The notes under the pieces were generated by a model. That model saw nothing but the letters and a program-made list of their open reading frames with translations, did not search any database and had not been told where the DNA came from. The position numbers were made by a program, and so were the translations under genes. Shown piece by piece: positions 7,123 to 13,963 of a stretch of DNA of 64,000 nucleotides. The first letter of the stretch is position 1; every line of letters starts with the position of its first letter. Source of the stretch: Nanosynbacter sp. (lineage in GTDB: Bacteria; Patescibacteriota; Saccharimonadia; Saccharimonadales; Saccharimonadaceae); the NCBI GenBank assembly GCA_015257455.1, contig JABZKD010000001.1:62001-126000 (forward strand), written 5' to 3'.

Positions 7123-7147
7123 AAAATGCCCCGACAATGTCGGGGCG
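7123..7147 (-). terminator. Strong minus-strand terminator without an upstream gene
   Basis: GCCCCGAC / GTCGGGGC, perfect 8-bp stem, loop ATT on the minus strand, followed by ATTTTTATT only on that strand. There is no convincing protein gene upstream of it on the minus strand, which points to an RNA gene. Confidence 0.75.
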
Positions 7148-7580
7148 GCTCGACCACAATCAAAGAAAGCATCGAGTCCGGTGATAATTTACCATACTTC
7201 TCGTACGGCAAATGAAAGGGGAAACAGGGAATGGGAACGGGTTACAATATTCGATTGTATGTACTTGCATGGTTTTCGTTGTAAAACTATTTTGAGGATG
7301 ACATTATATGCCAAAGGTTACGCGCTACGTAGCTCAAAACACTCGACCAACGACGCTCCATCTAGAAAGAATCTACTTAATCTCTCAACGAAAATCTGTG
7401 AGTTCACACAGGCTTCCGCCTACTAGCGTTTCGATCTGTCTTTCAGGTCGAAGTGTATGTACTTCTTCTCCAAAGTGTGTGACTTGACGCTAAAATAAGT
7501 ATTTGGGTTAATTCAGCTTGCGAGGCGTCCTTAACCTTGGTTAAGTTCCCATTCCTGTTTATAAAAGAGCTCGTCTAGCG
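7129..7580 (-). ncRNA. Candidate large structured non-coding RNA
   Basis: About 450 nt without a supportable protein gene on either strand. On the minus strand it is bounded by TATAAT (7586-7591) and a terminator (7123-7147). The 5' part (7545-7560) and a 3' part (7222-7238, AAACAGGGAATGGGAAC on the plus strand) are complementary over 16 bp with one bulged base, closing a domain of about 300 nt. Inside are a 16-nt palindrome (7530-7545), AGGC-GGAA-GCCT (7410-7421), TTCGA/TCGAA (430-434 with 448-452 in the 7 kb block) and an 11-nt direct repeat (7256-7266, 7454-7464). It lacks the tmRNA ends and the conserved RNase P, SRP and 6S elements I know. The strand rests on promoter and terminator only. 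Confidence 0.5.
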
Positions 7581-7625
7581 CTGTCATTATAATAACATAA
7601 CTCATATTATTTGTCCATACCTTTT

Positions 7626-7654
7626 TTGACATTTTATAATTTTTATGGTAGAAT
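7626..7654 (+). promoter_or_regulatory. Promoter for 7749 gene
   Basis: TTGACA (7626-7631), 17-bp spacer, TAGAAT (7649-7654). It diverges from the minus-strand -10 at 7586-7591 of the candidate RNA. Confidence 0.75.
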
Positions 7655-7660
7655 TATATA

Positions 7661-7702
7661 GATTTAGTTCATTTTTTATTTCTCTGAATTAAATCGTTTT
7701 TT
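7661..7702 (+). promoter_or_regulatory. Leader terminator-like hairpin before 7749 gene
   Basis: GATTTAGTTC (7661-7670) pairs with GAATTAAATC (7686-7695) over 10 bp with one G-T, loop 15 nt, followed by GTTTTTT. It begins just after the promoter and about 50 nt before the start codon, the layout of an attenuator. Confidence 0.5.
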
Positions 7703-7748
7703 GACAATTTGTGGGTAACTGAAAACTTAAAAAAGAGGGGGATTTTTT

Positions 7749-8300
7749 ATGCTAATTAGTGAACAAGTTTGTAAGCAAGTAAATCAGAGTAATCTAGCGG
7801 AGCTTTTACCAGAGCTTGGCTGCTACACGATTCACTGGGCTGATGAATGTCAGTCTCGTGATCAACCTGGCTGTAAATATGGCATTACTGCCGTGAATAA
7901 CGAAAATTGTCTTTTAGGCCACGTAATTCGTGCGCACGAAGAAGCCAAAATACCTGGTGAAGTCTTGGTTTTACAGGCTAGGGAAGTTTTTTATATTGAA
8001 CTTTCACCCGGTAGAAAACATGCTAAATGGCGTCGCAGTTTCTGGCAGGTCTTGCTAGATGAGGGCTACATTCGTGAAGGCCTCACTCCAGCTAACACTC
8101 AAGACACCTTTGCTGTATATAGGCTCTATCAGATGGTTTATCATGATCTATCAGAAGCCAGTCAGCTAATCTGCAGTAAAGATGCCTTGTTCAGTAGTAA
8201 TCAAGCTTACGAAAACTTTGTCGTACTTTCTGACCGTGAAGTCAATCGCGTCATGGAAGTTTTAAAACGCTTCCCAGAAGATTTTTTTCAATTGTCTTGA
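7749..8300 (+). CDS. Family A regulator, 5' part of a frameshifted gene
   Basis: 183 residues before a TGA in the first frame. A G-rich Shine-Dalgarno (AGAGGGGG) lies 6-7 nt before the ATG. The middle resembles the 1113 protein: WRRSFWQVLLDEGYIREGL beside LWDALVAFDRAGYIRHD, and QAYENFVVLSDREV beside QRYENFTPLTEKQ. The expected region-4-like segment is absent in this frame but continues in the +1 frame after a run of seven T (8282-8288). With six T the chain reads PEDFFNCLDLFFGID and runs on without a break. Either the gene is broken, the run is a sequencing error, or the ribosome or polymerase slips there. The N-terminal ~70 residues have no recognised match. Confidence 0.55.
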   Translation: MLISEQVCKQVNQSNLAELLPELGCYTIHWADECQSRDQPGCKYGITAVNNENCLLGHVIRAHEEAKIPGEVLVLQAREVFYIELSPGRKHAKWRRSFWQVLLDEGYIREGLTPANTQDTFAVYRLYQMVYHDLSEASQLICSKDALFSSNQAYENFVVLSDREVNRVMEVLKRFPEDFFQLS

Positions 8301-8637
8301 TCTATTTTTTGGTATCGACATTCATGAACCCTGGAAAATTAGTCAAATTGCCCGGGCACTCGGAATTCGATCAAGTGAAATACACGAGATGATTGATAAA
8401 GCTTTGCGCGCTATGCGAGAAGATGAGCACTATCAACTGCCACCACTTGATTCTATTATTCAAGTGCTGCCAAAAGAAGTATTTCGAACACCTGATTCTA
8501 ACGAGCAACTCTACATAATTACCAATTTTATAGAGTTAACGCCCGTCTTTGAATCAGTATCTAAGACTTACGAATTCAAAAACCTGTCTGATTTTGTTCA
8601 CCAGTATTACAAAAGTCCGATGAAGGAGGTGATGTAA
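8281..8637 (+). CDS. 3' part of the frameshifted family A gene (sigma-region-4-like)
   Basis: Coding resemblance begins directly at the T7 run: CLDLFFGIDIHEPWKI, then SQIARALGIRSSEIHEMI and DKALRAMRED. This is the best sigma-region-4 likeness in the window (FFGID.., helix-turn-helix with LGIRSSEI, basic recognition helix). The segment continues for about 80 residues with no known domain. An ATG at 8389 exists but lies inside the helix-turn-helix and has no ribosome binding site, so independent translation is unlikely. The stop is followed immediately by the 8641 gene, whose Shine-Dalgarno overlaps this C-terminus. Confidence 0.5.
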   Translation: MFFNCLDLFFGIDIHEPWKISQIARALGIRSSEIHEMIDKALRAMREDEHYQLPPLDSIIQVLPKEVFRTPDSNEQLYIITNFIELTPVFESVSKTYEFKNLSDFVHQYYKSPMKEVM

Positions 8638-8640
8638 TTA

Positions 8641-9243
8641 ATGTTTATCCATCGCATTAAGAAGATGTCGTTTGACGAGGATTTTGCGGAATATCAACGC
8701 TGCCTCATCGCTTCATCCGTAGCTGATACTTATGAAGAGGCTATTAAAGAATGGGAGGTTATCGACTTAGAATATCACCTAGATAAGGATCTGATTAGCT
8801 TTAGCAACCGCCGCCGTAGTCACACTGGCTGCACGATTCGTAATCTTCATACCAAGATTACACTCGGGCCGTTCAGCCAATCTGGATTAAAAAAGCTCGG
8901 CAATAAGGATTTCAAGCAACAGGCCGCACTCATCGCCCGCCTTTTTAATTTTAAGCGGGATTTTGATCGTGGTCAAAGAGTTGCTCTCAATCGGGAATAT
9001 TTTAGTCTTTATGGCCTCGAATTAGCCTTAAAGCAAAAATTCCTGACAGAGGACGAATATGAAATAGCCGAACGACTCTTTTGTAAGAATGCCGATCAAT
9101 GGACAGATTCGGAACATAGTCTGCATTTTAAATTACTTAAAATGCATATCATTCCATTCATCAAGGCATTCTTAAAGGAAAGAAAAGCTAAGCTTAAAGA
9201 TTCCATACCATTCTCGGAAACCACAGCCGAAATTTCAACTTAA
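8641..9243 (+). CDS. Unrecognised protein downstream of family A gene
   Basis: 200 residues. Its ribosome binding site AAGGAGGTGAT (8623-8633) is a full 11-nt complement of the usual 16S rRNA 3' end, 7 nt before the ATG. No domain is recognised with confidence. Residues 30-80 (EWEVIDLEYH, GCTIRNLHTKITLGPFSQSGLKKLG) loosely recall phage proteins that pair EW with a CxCG..I.N....G..C motif, but the cysteines are missing. The second half is helical and the C-terminus is basic. Cotranscribed with 7749-8637. If the upstream frameshift terminates translation early, coupling to this gene would be lost. Confidence 0.5.
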   Translation: MFIHRIKKMSFDEDFAEYQRCLIASSVADTYEEAIKEWEVIDLEYHLDKDLISFSNRRRSHTGCTIRNLHTKITLGPFSQSGLKKLGNKDFKQQAALIARLFNFKRDFDRGQRVALNREYFSLYGLELALKQKFLTEDEYEIAERLFCKNADQWTDSEHSLHFKLLKMHIIPFIKAFLKERKAKLKDSIPFSETTAEIST

Positions 9244-9285
9244 CTTAATTTTACACGTACTTTAACCCCCACAAATGTCAAAATT

Positions 9286-9310
9286 GGGTCCCGTTATGGG
9301 GCCCTTTTTT
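9286..9310 (+). terminator. Intrinsic terminator at island end
   Basis: GGGTCCC / GGGGCCC stem with GTTAT loop and T6. Confidence 0.85.
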
Positions 9311-9335
9311 CTGACCTTTTTATATAATAAATAAT

Positions 9336-10664
9336 ATGACGCAAATTCATTCTGAGCGAACTTACCTGGCCATCGACCTCAAATCTTTTTACGCCTCCGT
9401 GGAATGTGTGAAGCGTGGGCTCGACCCTTTGACCGCCCGTCTCGTGGTCGCCGATGAATCACGCACCGAAAAAACTATCTGCCTCGCCGTCTCGCCGGCT
9501 CTAAAAGCCCTCGGCGTATCTGGTCGCGCTCGACTTTTTGAAGTTTATGAAAAAGTTCCTCGTGGTAGCTTTATTATTGCCGAACCTGCCATGGCTGATT
9601 ACCTTCAGGTTAGCTCCGAAATTTTTGCCATTTATGCCGCCTATGTCGCCACGGAAGATATTCATGTCTACTCGGTCGATGAGGCTTTTCTTGATATTAC
9701 CAGTTATCTCCGCGCCTACGAAATGGATACCGAACAGCTCGCGCGCACTATCATTAAGGATGTTCTGGGCCATACCGGGATTACCGCCACCGCTGGGCTC
9801 GGTAGTAATCTTTATCTAGCTAAAATTGCCATGGACATTCTCGCCAAACACCAAACGGCCGACCTCGACGGGGTGCGTATTGCAACGCTTGATGAATCTT
9901 CCTATCGTAAATTACTCTGGCAACATCAACCACTCACGGATTTTTGGCGAATCGGCCCTGGAATTAGTAAATCTCTGCAAAATTTTGGGATTTACACCAT
10001 GGGTGATCTCGCCCGATTTAGCCTGACGGCCTCTGAAAAACTTTATCGTAAATTCGGTGTCAACGCTGAGTTAATCATTGACCACGCTTGGGGAATCGAA
10101 CCCACCACCATCGCCGATATTAAATCTTATCGCCGCAAGGATCACAGCATCAGTTCTGGTCAAGTCCTTGCCACTGGACTTTATTTTGAAAAACTTCGCA
10201 ATATTCTCATCGAAATGGCCGACAACCTCTGCCATGAACTTCATGAAAAACAATTGCTGACTAATAACCTCACCCTGCATCTTTCTTATGATAAAAAAGC
10301 CGATTCTACCTCTATTAGACCTTTCGCTCACGATTCCAAGTCTTTTTCCTACACCGATGAGAGTAATCTAATTATTGAATATTTTTTACAAATCTTCACC
10401 CAAATTCTCGATCACACTCGTCCAGTCAAAAAACTTAGTCTCACTCTCGGACACCTCAAATCCGCCGATCTAATTACCACTCAATTAGATCTTTTCGAGA
10501 ATCAAAAAACCACCGAACGGGCTAAACGTAATCAAAACCTCGAGCAAGCCACCCTAAAAATTAAACAAAAGTACGGTAAAAACGCCATCCTGCGTGGCAC
10601 AAGCTACCTCGAAGGTTCCACCATGCGCGAACGCAATCAACAGATCGGAGGTCACCGTGCCTAA
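9336..10664 (+). CDS. Y-family DNA polymerase (UmuC/UvrX-like)
   Basis: 442 residues, within the usual length of Y-family translesion polymerases. Catalytic carboxylates are present: D14 in YLAIDLKSFYASVE, and D115/E116 in VYSVDEAFLDI. The steric-gate region FYASVE is typical. A little-finger domain follows (about residues 240-360). The protein copies DNA past lesions with low fidelity. The start is supported by a TATAAT (9323-9328) only 7 nt upstream, which implies a leaderless message. The stop overlaps the next gene by 8 bp. Among the subfamilies it looks closer to Gram-positive UvrX/ImpB-type proteins than to DinB. No LexA box is visible. Confidence 0.9.
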   Translation: MTQIHSERTYLAIDLKSFYASVECVKRGLDPLTARLVVADESRTEKTICLAVSPALKALGVSGRARLFEVYEKVPRGSFIIAEPAMADYLQVSSEIFAIYAAYVATEDIHVYSVDEAFLDITSYLRAYEMDTEQLARTIIKDVLGHTGITATAGLGSNLYLAKIAMDILAKHQTADLDGVRIATLDESSYRKLLWQHQPLTDFWRIGPGISKSLQNFGIYTMGDLARFSLTASEKLYRKFGVNAELIIDHAWGIEPTTIADIKSYRRKDHSISSGQVLATGLYFEKLRNILIEMADNLCHELHEKQLLTNNLTLHLSYDKKADSTSIRPFAHDSKSFSYTDESNLIIEYFLQIFTQILDHTRPVKKLSLTLGHLKSADLITTQLDLFENQKTTERAKRNQNLEQATLKIKQKYGKNAILRGTSYLEGSTMRERNQQIGGHRA

Positions 10665-10935
10665 CCCTAAACAGCAAATTAGAGCCCCTCAACCAAATCT
10701 ATCTAAACCCTCACAGTTAGGTTCTGAATCGGTTGACCCATATCAAGACATCATCAATCTTCAGCCGCCACACTTACCGAATCATCCACCAATGTCTCGC
10801 ACTGCCCGGGCCGCCCAGTTTATGCCGTTTAAGGCACTCGAACCCCACGAAGCTAATATCCAAGCCGTCGAGGAAATTGTCGAACAAAAAACTGATACTT
10901 ATATCGAGTTTGACGAAATCTATCCCGATTTTTAG
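10657..10935 (+). CDS. Small protein partnered with Y-family polymerase
   Basis: 92 residues with a GTG start at 10657, chosen because GGAGG (10647-10651) is 5 nt upstream; the frame extends further 5' but only inside the polymerase gene. The core [20 protein letters not shown], then [11 protein letters not shown], matches a short protein that commonly accompanies UvrX-type polymerases in Firmicutes (pattern RAAQF.PF.AL.GY). The N-terminal 30 residues are proline- and serine-rich. The C-terminus is acidic. The 8-bp overlap with the polymerase gene indicates translational coupling. Its biochemical role is not established. Confidence 0.7.
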   Translation: MPNPKQQIRAPQPNLSKPSQLGSESVDPYQDIINLQPPHLPNHPPMSRTARAAQFMPFKALEPHEANIQAVEEIVEQKTDTYIEFDEIYPDF

Positions 10936-10943
10936 TGCATTTA

Positions 10944-10972
10944 TTTACAGATTTCATATCTTATGGTAAAAT
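10944..10972 (+). promoter_or_regulatory. Promoter for rpmG
   Basis: TTTACA, 17-bp spacer, TAAAAT; the -10 ends 10 nt before the rpmG start, so the leader is at most a few nucleotides. Confidence 0.7.
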
Positions 10973-10982
10973 AGTCCCAATC

Positions 10983-11192
10983 ATGTCAAAAAAGAGTAAT
11001 ACCAAACGCAAGCTCGTCGGTCTCGTTTCAGAGGAATCTGGTATCCGTGCATACTATACCAAGAAGAACACCATGAACACCCCAGACAAGCTTAGCTTGA
11101 AGAAATACGATCCAATTCTTCGCAAGCACGTCGTTTTCACTGAAACCAAGAAAAACCTTGGCCGTAACGAAGTGAAAGAGAAGAAGCGCTAA
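10983..11192 (+). CDS. rpmG: Ribosomal protein bL33, zinc-free form
   Basis: 69 residues; start at [31 protein letters not shown] matches the conserved C-terminal half of bL33. The four zinc-binding cysteines of the C+ form are all absent (YDPILRKH in place of YCPxCxKH), so this is a C- type protein. bL33 sits at the E-site side of the 50S subunit. The protein is slightly longer than the usual ~50-55 residues because of an insertion ([11 protein letters not shown]). Own promoter and terminator. Confidence 0.92.
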   Translation: MSKKSNTKRKLVGLVSEESGIRAYYTKKNTMNTPDKLSLKKYDPILRKHVVFTETKKNLGRNEVKEKKR

Positions 11193-11224
11193 AATCTCCC
11201 TCTCCTTATGGGAGATTTTTTCTG
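11192..11224 (+). terminator. Intrinsic terminator of rpmG
   Basis: AAATCTCCC / GGGAGATTT with a 9-nt loop, then TTTTCT. Confidence 0.85.
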
Positions 11225-11266
11225 TGCCAAAATTTTGCCATAAAAAATAGCTCTCTCGAGCTAATC

Positions 11267-11341
11267 TGGCAGGGGCGCACGGAATCGAACCATGATCTAC
11301 GGTTTTGGAGACCGCTATACTAACCGTTGTACTACGCCCCT
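11267..11341 (-). tRNA. tRNA-Trp (CCA)
   Basis: On the minus strand the sequence starts AGGGGCG and ends CGCCCCT-G-CCA, with the 3' CCA encoded. The anticodon arm is GCGGT-CTCCAAA-ACCGT, anticodon CCA (tryptophan). The T arm contains GGTTCGATTCC. All cloverleaf arms can be formed. Confidence 0.95.
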
Positions 11342-11370
11342 AGGCTTTTTTATTATAACATATTTCTCTA

Positions 11371-11435
11371 GCACTTAAATCTCTAAATCGATTATCTTTC
11401 TCCAGCACTTAAACTTTTATCTCAAATCGGTTATA
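11371..11435. repeat. Imperfect direct repeat
   Basis: Two ~30-nt copies beginning CTCTAGCACTTAAA and CTCCAGCACTTAAA and ending AAATCGATTAT and AAATCGGTTAT, between the tRNA and the next gene. The second copy runs into the -10-like TATACT of that gene. Confidence 0.5.
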
Positions 11436-11451
11436 CTTAATTTAACCAATC

Positions 11452-12234
11452 ATGAAAACTCAGATTCAAAATTTCTGGTTCAGACTTCTTACTAATCTTA
11501 ATTTTTGGCTGACACTTTGGTCCATCATGTTCGCCTATTTCTTCCTCGTCGGCCTTTTAAATTTGATTTTTGGTCACCTCGTCCCAGATTTTCTTCTCAC
11601 CCTTGCGACTTTCGTTAAAGTCTCCACTATTCTCACCTGTTTAATCTACACTAGTTTCTTCGCGCCAAAAGACTACCTCTTAAAAGCCGCGCTTCTTTTC
11701 ACTTTCACCGCCGACGTCGTACTGGCGATCGATAATATCTCGCCATTTGGCATTATTTTATTCTGTTTTGCCCAATATTTTCACACCTCACGCTACGCCG
11801 ATGTCAGCCCCAAATTCTTTATCGCTTGGAGCTTTTTTATTATCTTATTATTTATCTTTACCCATTTTTATCAAATTCCAACAATTTATGCCGCCGGCTT
11901 CGCCTATGGTAGCTCGCTCATCCTTAATCTTGGTCTGGCCGTCCAATGGTTAAAGCGCAAAACTCCCCGTTTTCGTCGTGCCGCCATCTGTAATTTTATT
12001 GGTTTTATGCTTTTTATCGCCTGCGATCTCACTGTCTTAATTTCTTTTTTCTCACGCATGCAATTTCTCCCGATTTTTCTTTATCAACCCGCTAATTTTA
12101 TTTGTTGGCTCTTTTATTTTCCATCGCAAATTCTCCTCGCCAATTCCTCCGCCCTCACGAAATCTTATTACCGCCCCTTCGATTCTGAATTAAAACGTCT
12201 CAGTAAAAAATCGAAGCTCATAAATCAGCTTTAA
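11452..12234 (+). CDS. YhhN/TMEM86-like multispanning membrane protein
   Basis: 260 residues with about eight hydrophobic segments. The arrangement KVSTILTCLIYTSFFAPKD, FTADVVLAID with GIILFCFAQYFH, and FIGFMLFIACDLTVL follows YhhN (lysoplasmalogenase-like) proteins: a KP-like start, an acidic residue in the third helix, a histidine after the fourth, and a GxxLFxxSD-like motif. In characterised members the reaction is hydrolysis of the vinyl-ether bond of lysoplasmalogens. The match here is to the motif order only and several positions differ, so the substrate is uncertain. A single gene with a weak -10 (TATACT). Confidence 0.55.
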   Translation: MKTQIQNFWFRLLTNLNFWLTLWSIMFAYFFLVGLLNLIFGHLVPDFLLTLATFVKVSTILTCLIYTSFFAPKDYLLKAALLFTFTADVVLAIDNISPFGIILFCFAQYFHTSRYADVSPKFFIAWSFFIILLFIFTHFYQIPTIYAAGFAYGSSLILNLGLAVQWLKRKTPRFRRAAICNFIGFMLFIACDLTVLISFFSRMQFLPIFLYQPANFICWLFYFPSQILLANSSALTKSYYRPFDSELKRLSKKSKLINQL

Positions 12235-12285
12235 ATTTTAAATTATTTGTTCACCTAATTACTTCCATGATATAATATCACCAAT

Positions 12286-12789
12286 ATGGAAGGTAAAAAG
12301 AAAACAAGACCTCGAGCTATCCTGGTATTCGGTGCACCATGTAGTGGAAAAACTACATTTTGTGAAAAATTCTCACAACGTTTTAAAGCTCCTTACTACG
12401 ATCTTCGAGCCTTGCGTGAAGAAGCTGACTTCACAGAGAAACAAATTCACGTCGTCCTCGAGGCGATTGCTAAAACTGGTCAAAACATCGTGATTGAAGG
12501 TGGCCTCGATACCGAAGACGAACGTAACTCCGTACGTAAATTATTGAAGCTATCTGGTTATGCGCCAACCCTCGTTTGGATTCAAACTGATATTAACACC
12601 ATCAAGCTGCGCTTAAAGCTTAAACTTCGCTCAATTGCGCGCGCCAAGGAAGAATACGACCGCCGCATCCGTCTTATGGAAGCTCCAGCCGAGATTGAAA
12701 AACCAATTATTCTCTCTGGCAAACACACTTTTGAGACTCAGCTTTCTCACGTCCTAGCCCAACTTCAAAATGATTCTCGCCGATTCTGA
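12286..12789 (+). CDS. P-loop kinase-like ATPase
   Basis: 167 residues with a Walker A motif GAPCSGKT (16-23) directly after strand AILVFG, and a second strand NIVIEGGLD followed by an arginine-rich lid (RLKLKLRSIARAKEEYDRRI). This is the layout of AAA_33/zeta-toxin-type and shikimate-kinase-like small phosphotransferases. The substrate cannot be read from the sequence. TATAAT ends 9 nt before the ATG, suggesting a leaderless message. The gene overlaps the following metallopeptidase by 20 bp, so the two are coexpressed. Confidence 0.7.
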   Translation: MEGKKKTRPRAILVFGAPCSGKTTFCEKFSQRFKAPYYDLRALREEADFTEKQIHVVLEAIAKTGQNIVIEGGLDTEDERNSVRKLLKLSGYAPTLVWIQTDINTIKLRLKLKLRSIARAKEEYDRRIRLMEAPAEIEKPIILSGKHTFETQLSHVLAQLQNDSRRF

Positions 12790-13339
12790 ATTCGGTGAAA
12801 TTATTGTTCGCCGCAACGCCTTAGCTAAAAACATTTCTTTTTCACGTTCCACTTCTGGACGACTCCAAATGTCGGTTCCGTCCTTCATCTCCGATCGTCA
12901 AATTCAAAAAAGCCTCGATTCCATGCGAGAGCGTTTGCGTAGTCTAAATTTAGCTGACCCCGCCACTCAGCGTGCCCGTGATGCCCAAAAAAAGCTACTG
13001 ATGAAGCAGGCTAAAGAATACTTACCTTACCGCCTCGAATATCTAGCAAAACTTTATGGCTACCACTATGACCGCGTCACCTTAAAGCACCAATCTACCA
13101 GATGGGGCTCCTGCACCCGTCGCAAAAAATCACTCCTCGGCGGATATGAATTCACCATCTCCATGAATATCGGACTCATGCAGGTACCCGAAGTTTTACG
13201 TGATTATTTAATTATTCACGAACTTGCCCACATTAATCATCCCGACCACTCCAAAGCTTTTTGGCAGGAAGTCGAAAGCCATGATCCAAATTACCGCGCA
13301 CACCGTGAAATGCTTAAAAAACATAATCCAGGTCTATGA
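12770..13339 (+). CDS. YgjP-type metallopeptidase
   Basis: 189 residues. The zinc-binding motif HELAH is at about 150-154, with a further histidine at about 160 (HPDHSKAFW), as in the M48-like YgjP/DUF45 family. RWGSC, characteristic of the family, is at 111-115. Members are predicted zinc proteases and often neighbour restriction or nucleotide-metabolism genes; substrates are mostly unknown. It overlaps the upstream kinase gene by 20 bp. The TGA stop lies immediately before the TATAAT of the next gene. Confidence 0.88.
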   Translation: MILADSEFGEIIVRRNALAKNISFSRSTSGRLQMSVPSFISDRQIQKSLDSMRERLRSLNLADPATQRARDAQKKLLMKQAKEYLPYRLEYLAKLYGYHYDRVTLKHQSTRWGSCTRRKKSLLGGYEFTISMNIGLMQVPEVLRDYLIIHELAHINHPDHSKAFWQEVESHDPNYRAHREMLKKHNPGL

Positions 13340-13351
13340 TATAATATGTTT

Positions 13352-13810
13352 ATGCAAGGGCAATCTATCTCTAAATTTCTTGATGCCACCAAGGTTCACA
13401 CCAGTGTTTTTGATCGCAAATTCATGTATCTTTCGGACATCATCGACCCAATTTATCGTGAATATCTAATTAAGCTTGAAAAAATTGGTGTTAATCTCGA
13501 CCTTGACGTGATTCGTCGTCGTCACCAAGTTGAAAACTATACCGACATCATCAAATTCATCGTCGGTTACCTCAACTCACGCCTTAAAAATCCGACTAAG
13601 GGGAATATTCTGATCTCTATGAACGCCACTTCCGCCCAGAGTATCGATATTACCCCAGCAAAATATCATCTAGTAATTACCGATGATAGTGTGGTGATGA
13701 CCGTCGACAGTAGTGAACAATATTCCGCACTTGGCGCCAAAATTAAATCCCGTCTTGGTTTCGGCACATCAATCTCATTCCCAATCCGCGAGCCCTACGA
13801 CTCTATTTAA
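13352..13810 (+). CDS. Conserved-looking hypothetical protein
   Basis: 152 residues. TATAAT (13340-13345) touches an ATG at 13346, too close to be inside the transcript; the ATG at 13352 is 6 nt past the -10, matching the leaderless pattern of its neighbours. No domain is recognised. The N-terminal half is helical (SDIIDPIYREYLIKLEKIGV); the second half is strand-rich, with ILISMNAT, YHLVITDDSVVMTVD and a glycine-containing end LGFGTSISFPI. That end faintly recalls GHKL ATPase-type C-termini, but the nucleotide-binding N, G1 and G2 boxes are not evident. Confidence 0.6.
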   Translation: MQGQSISKFLDATKVHTSVFDRKFMYLSDIIDPIYREYLIKLEKIGVNLDLDVIRRRHQVENYTDIIKFIVGYLNSRLKNPTKGNILISMNATSAQSIDITPAKYHLVITDDSVVMTVDSSEQYSALGAKIKSRLGFGTSISFPIREPYDSI

Positions 13811-13816
13811 TTTTCC

Positions 13817-13844
13817 AAAAACAGGGAATCCGCCACTGTTTTTT
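13817..13844 (+). terminator. Intrinsic terminator
   Basis: AAAAACAG / CTGTTTTT stem, 11-nt loop, T-rich end, just after the 13352 gene. From here to 13930 nothing else is seen except a TAAAAT box near 13935. Confidence 0.65.
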
Positions 13845-13963
13845 CTTAAATAAAGCACACTTTGCTTCATCGTTTTAAATATTTTTCTTAGCTAAAAACC
13901 ACCCACCAATCTCTTGTTTTAAGCATAAGCTTTTGCTAAAATAGACCTATAAACGGGAGCATT

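Noticed and set aside
7181..7426. Open reading frame of 81 codons on the plus strand in the gene-free stretch
   Set aside because: No ribosome binding site or promoter, odd composition, and it lies across the paired arms of the RNA candidate.
7129..7580. Identification of the RNA candidate as tmRNA, RNase P RNA, SRP RNA or 6S RNA
   Set aside because: No tRNA-like ends or tag frame, no RNase P conserved blocks, no SRP tetraloop motif, and too long and branched for 6S.
8298..8300. TGA read as glycine (Gracilibacteria code) to extend the 7749 gene
   Set aside because: The frame after this TGA shows no family similarity, while the +1 frame does; TGA is also the natural stop of the genes ending at 12789 and 13339.
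9336..10935. The polymerase cassette as part of an integrated phage
   Set aside because: No integrase, att-like repeats or structural genes are visible on either side; the nearby tRNA-Trp is intact and has no duplicated 3' end in this window.
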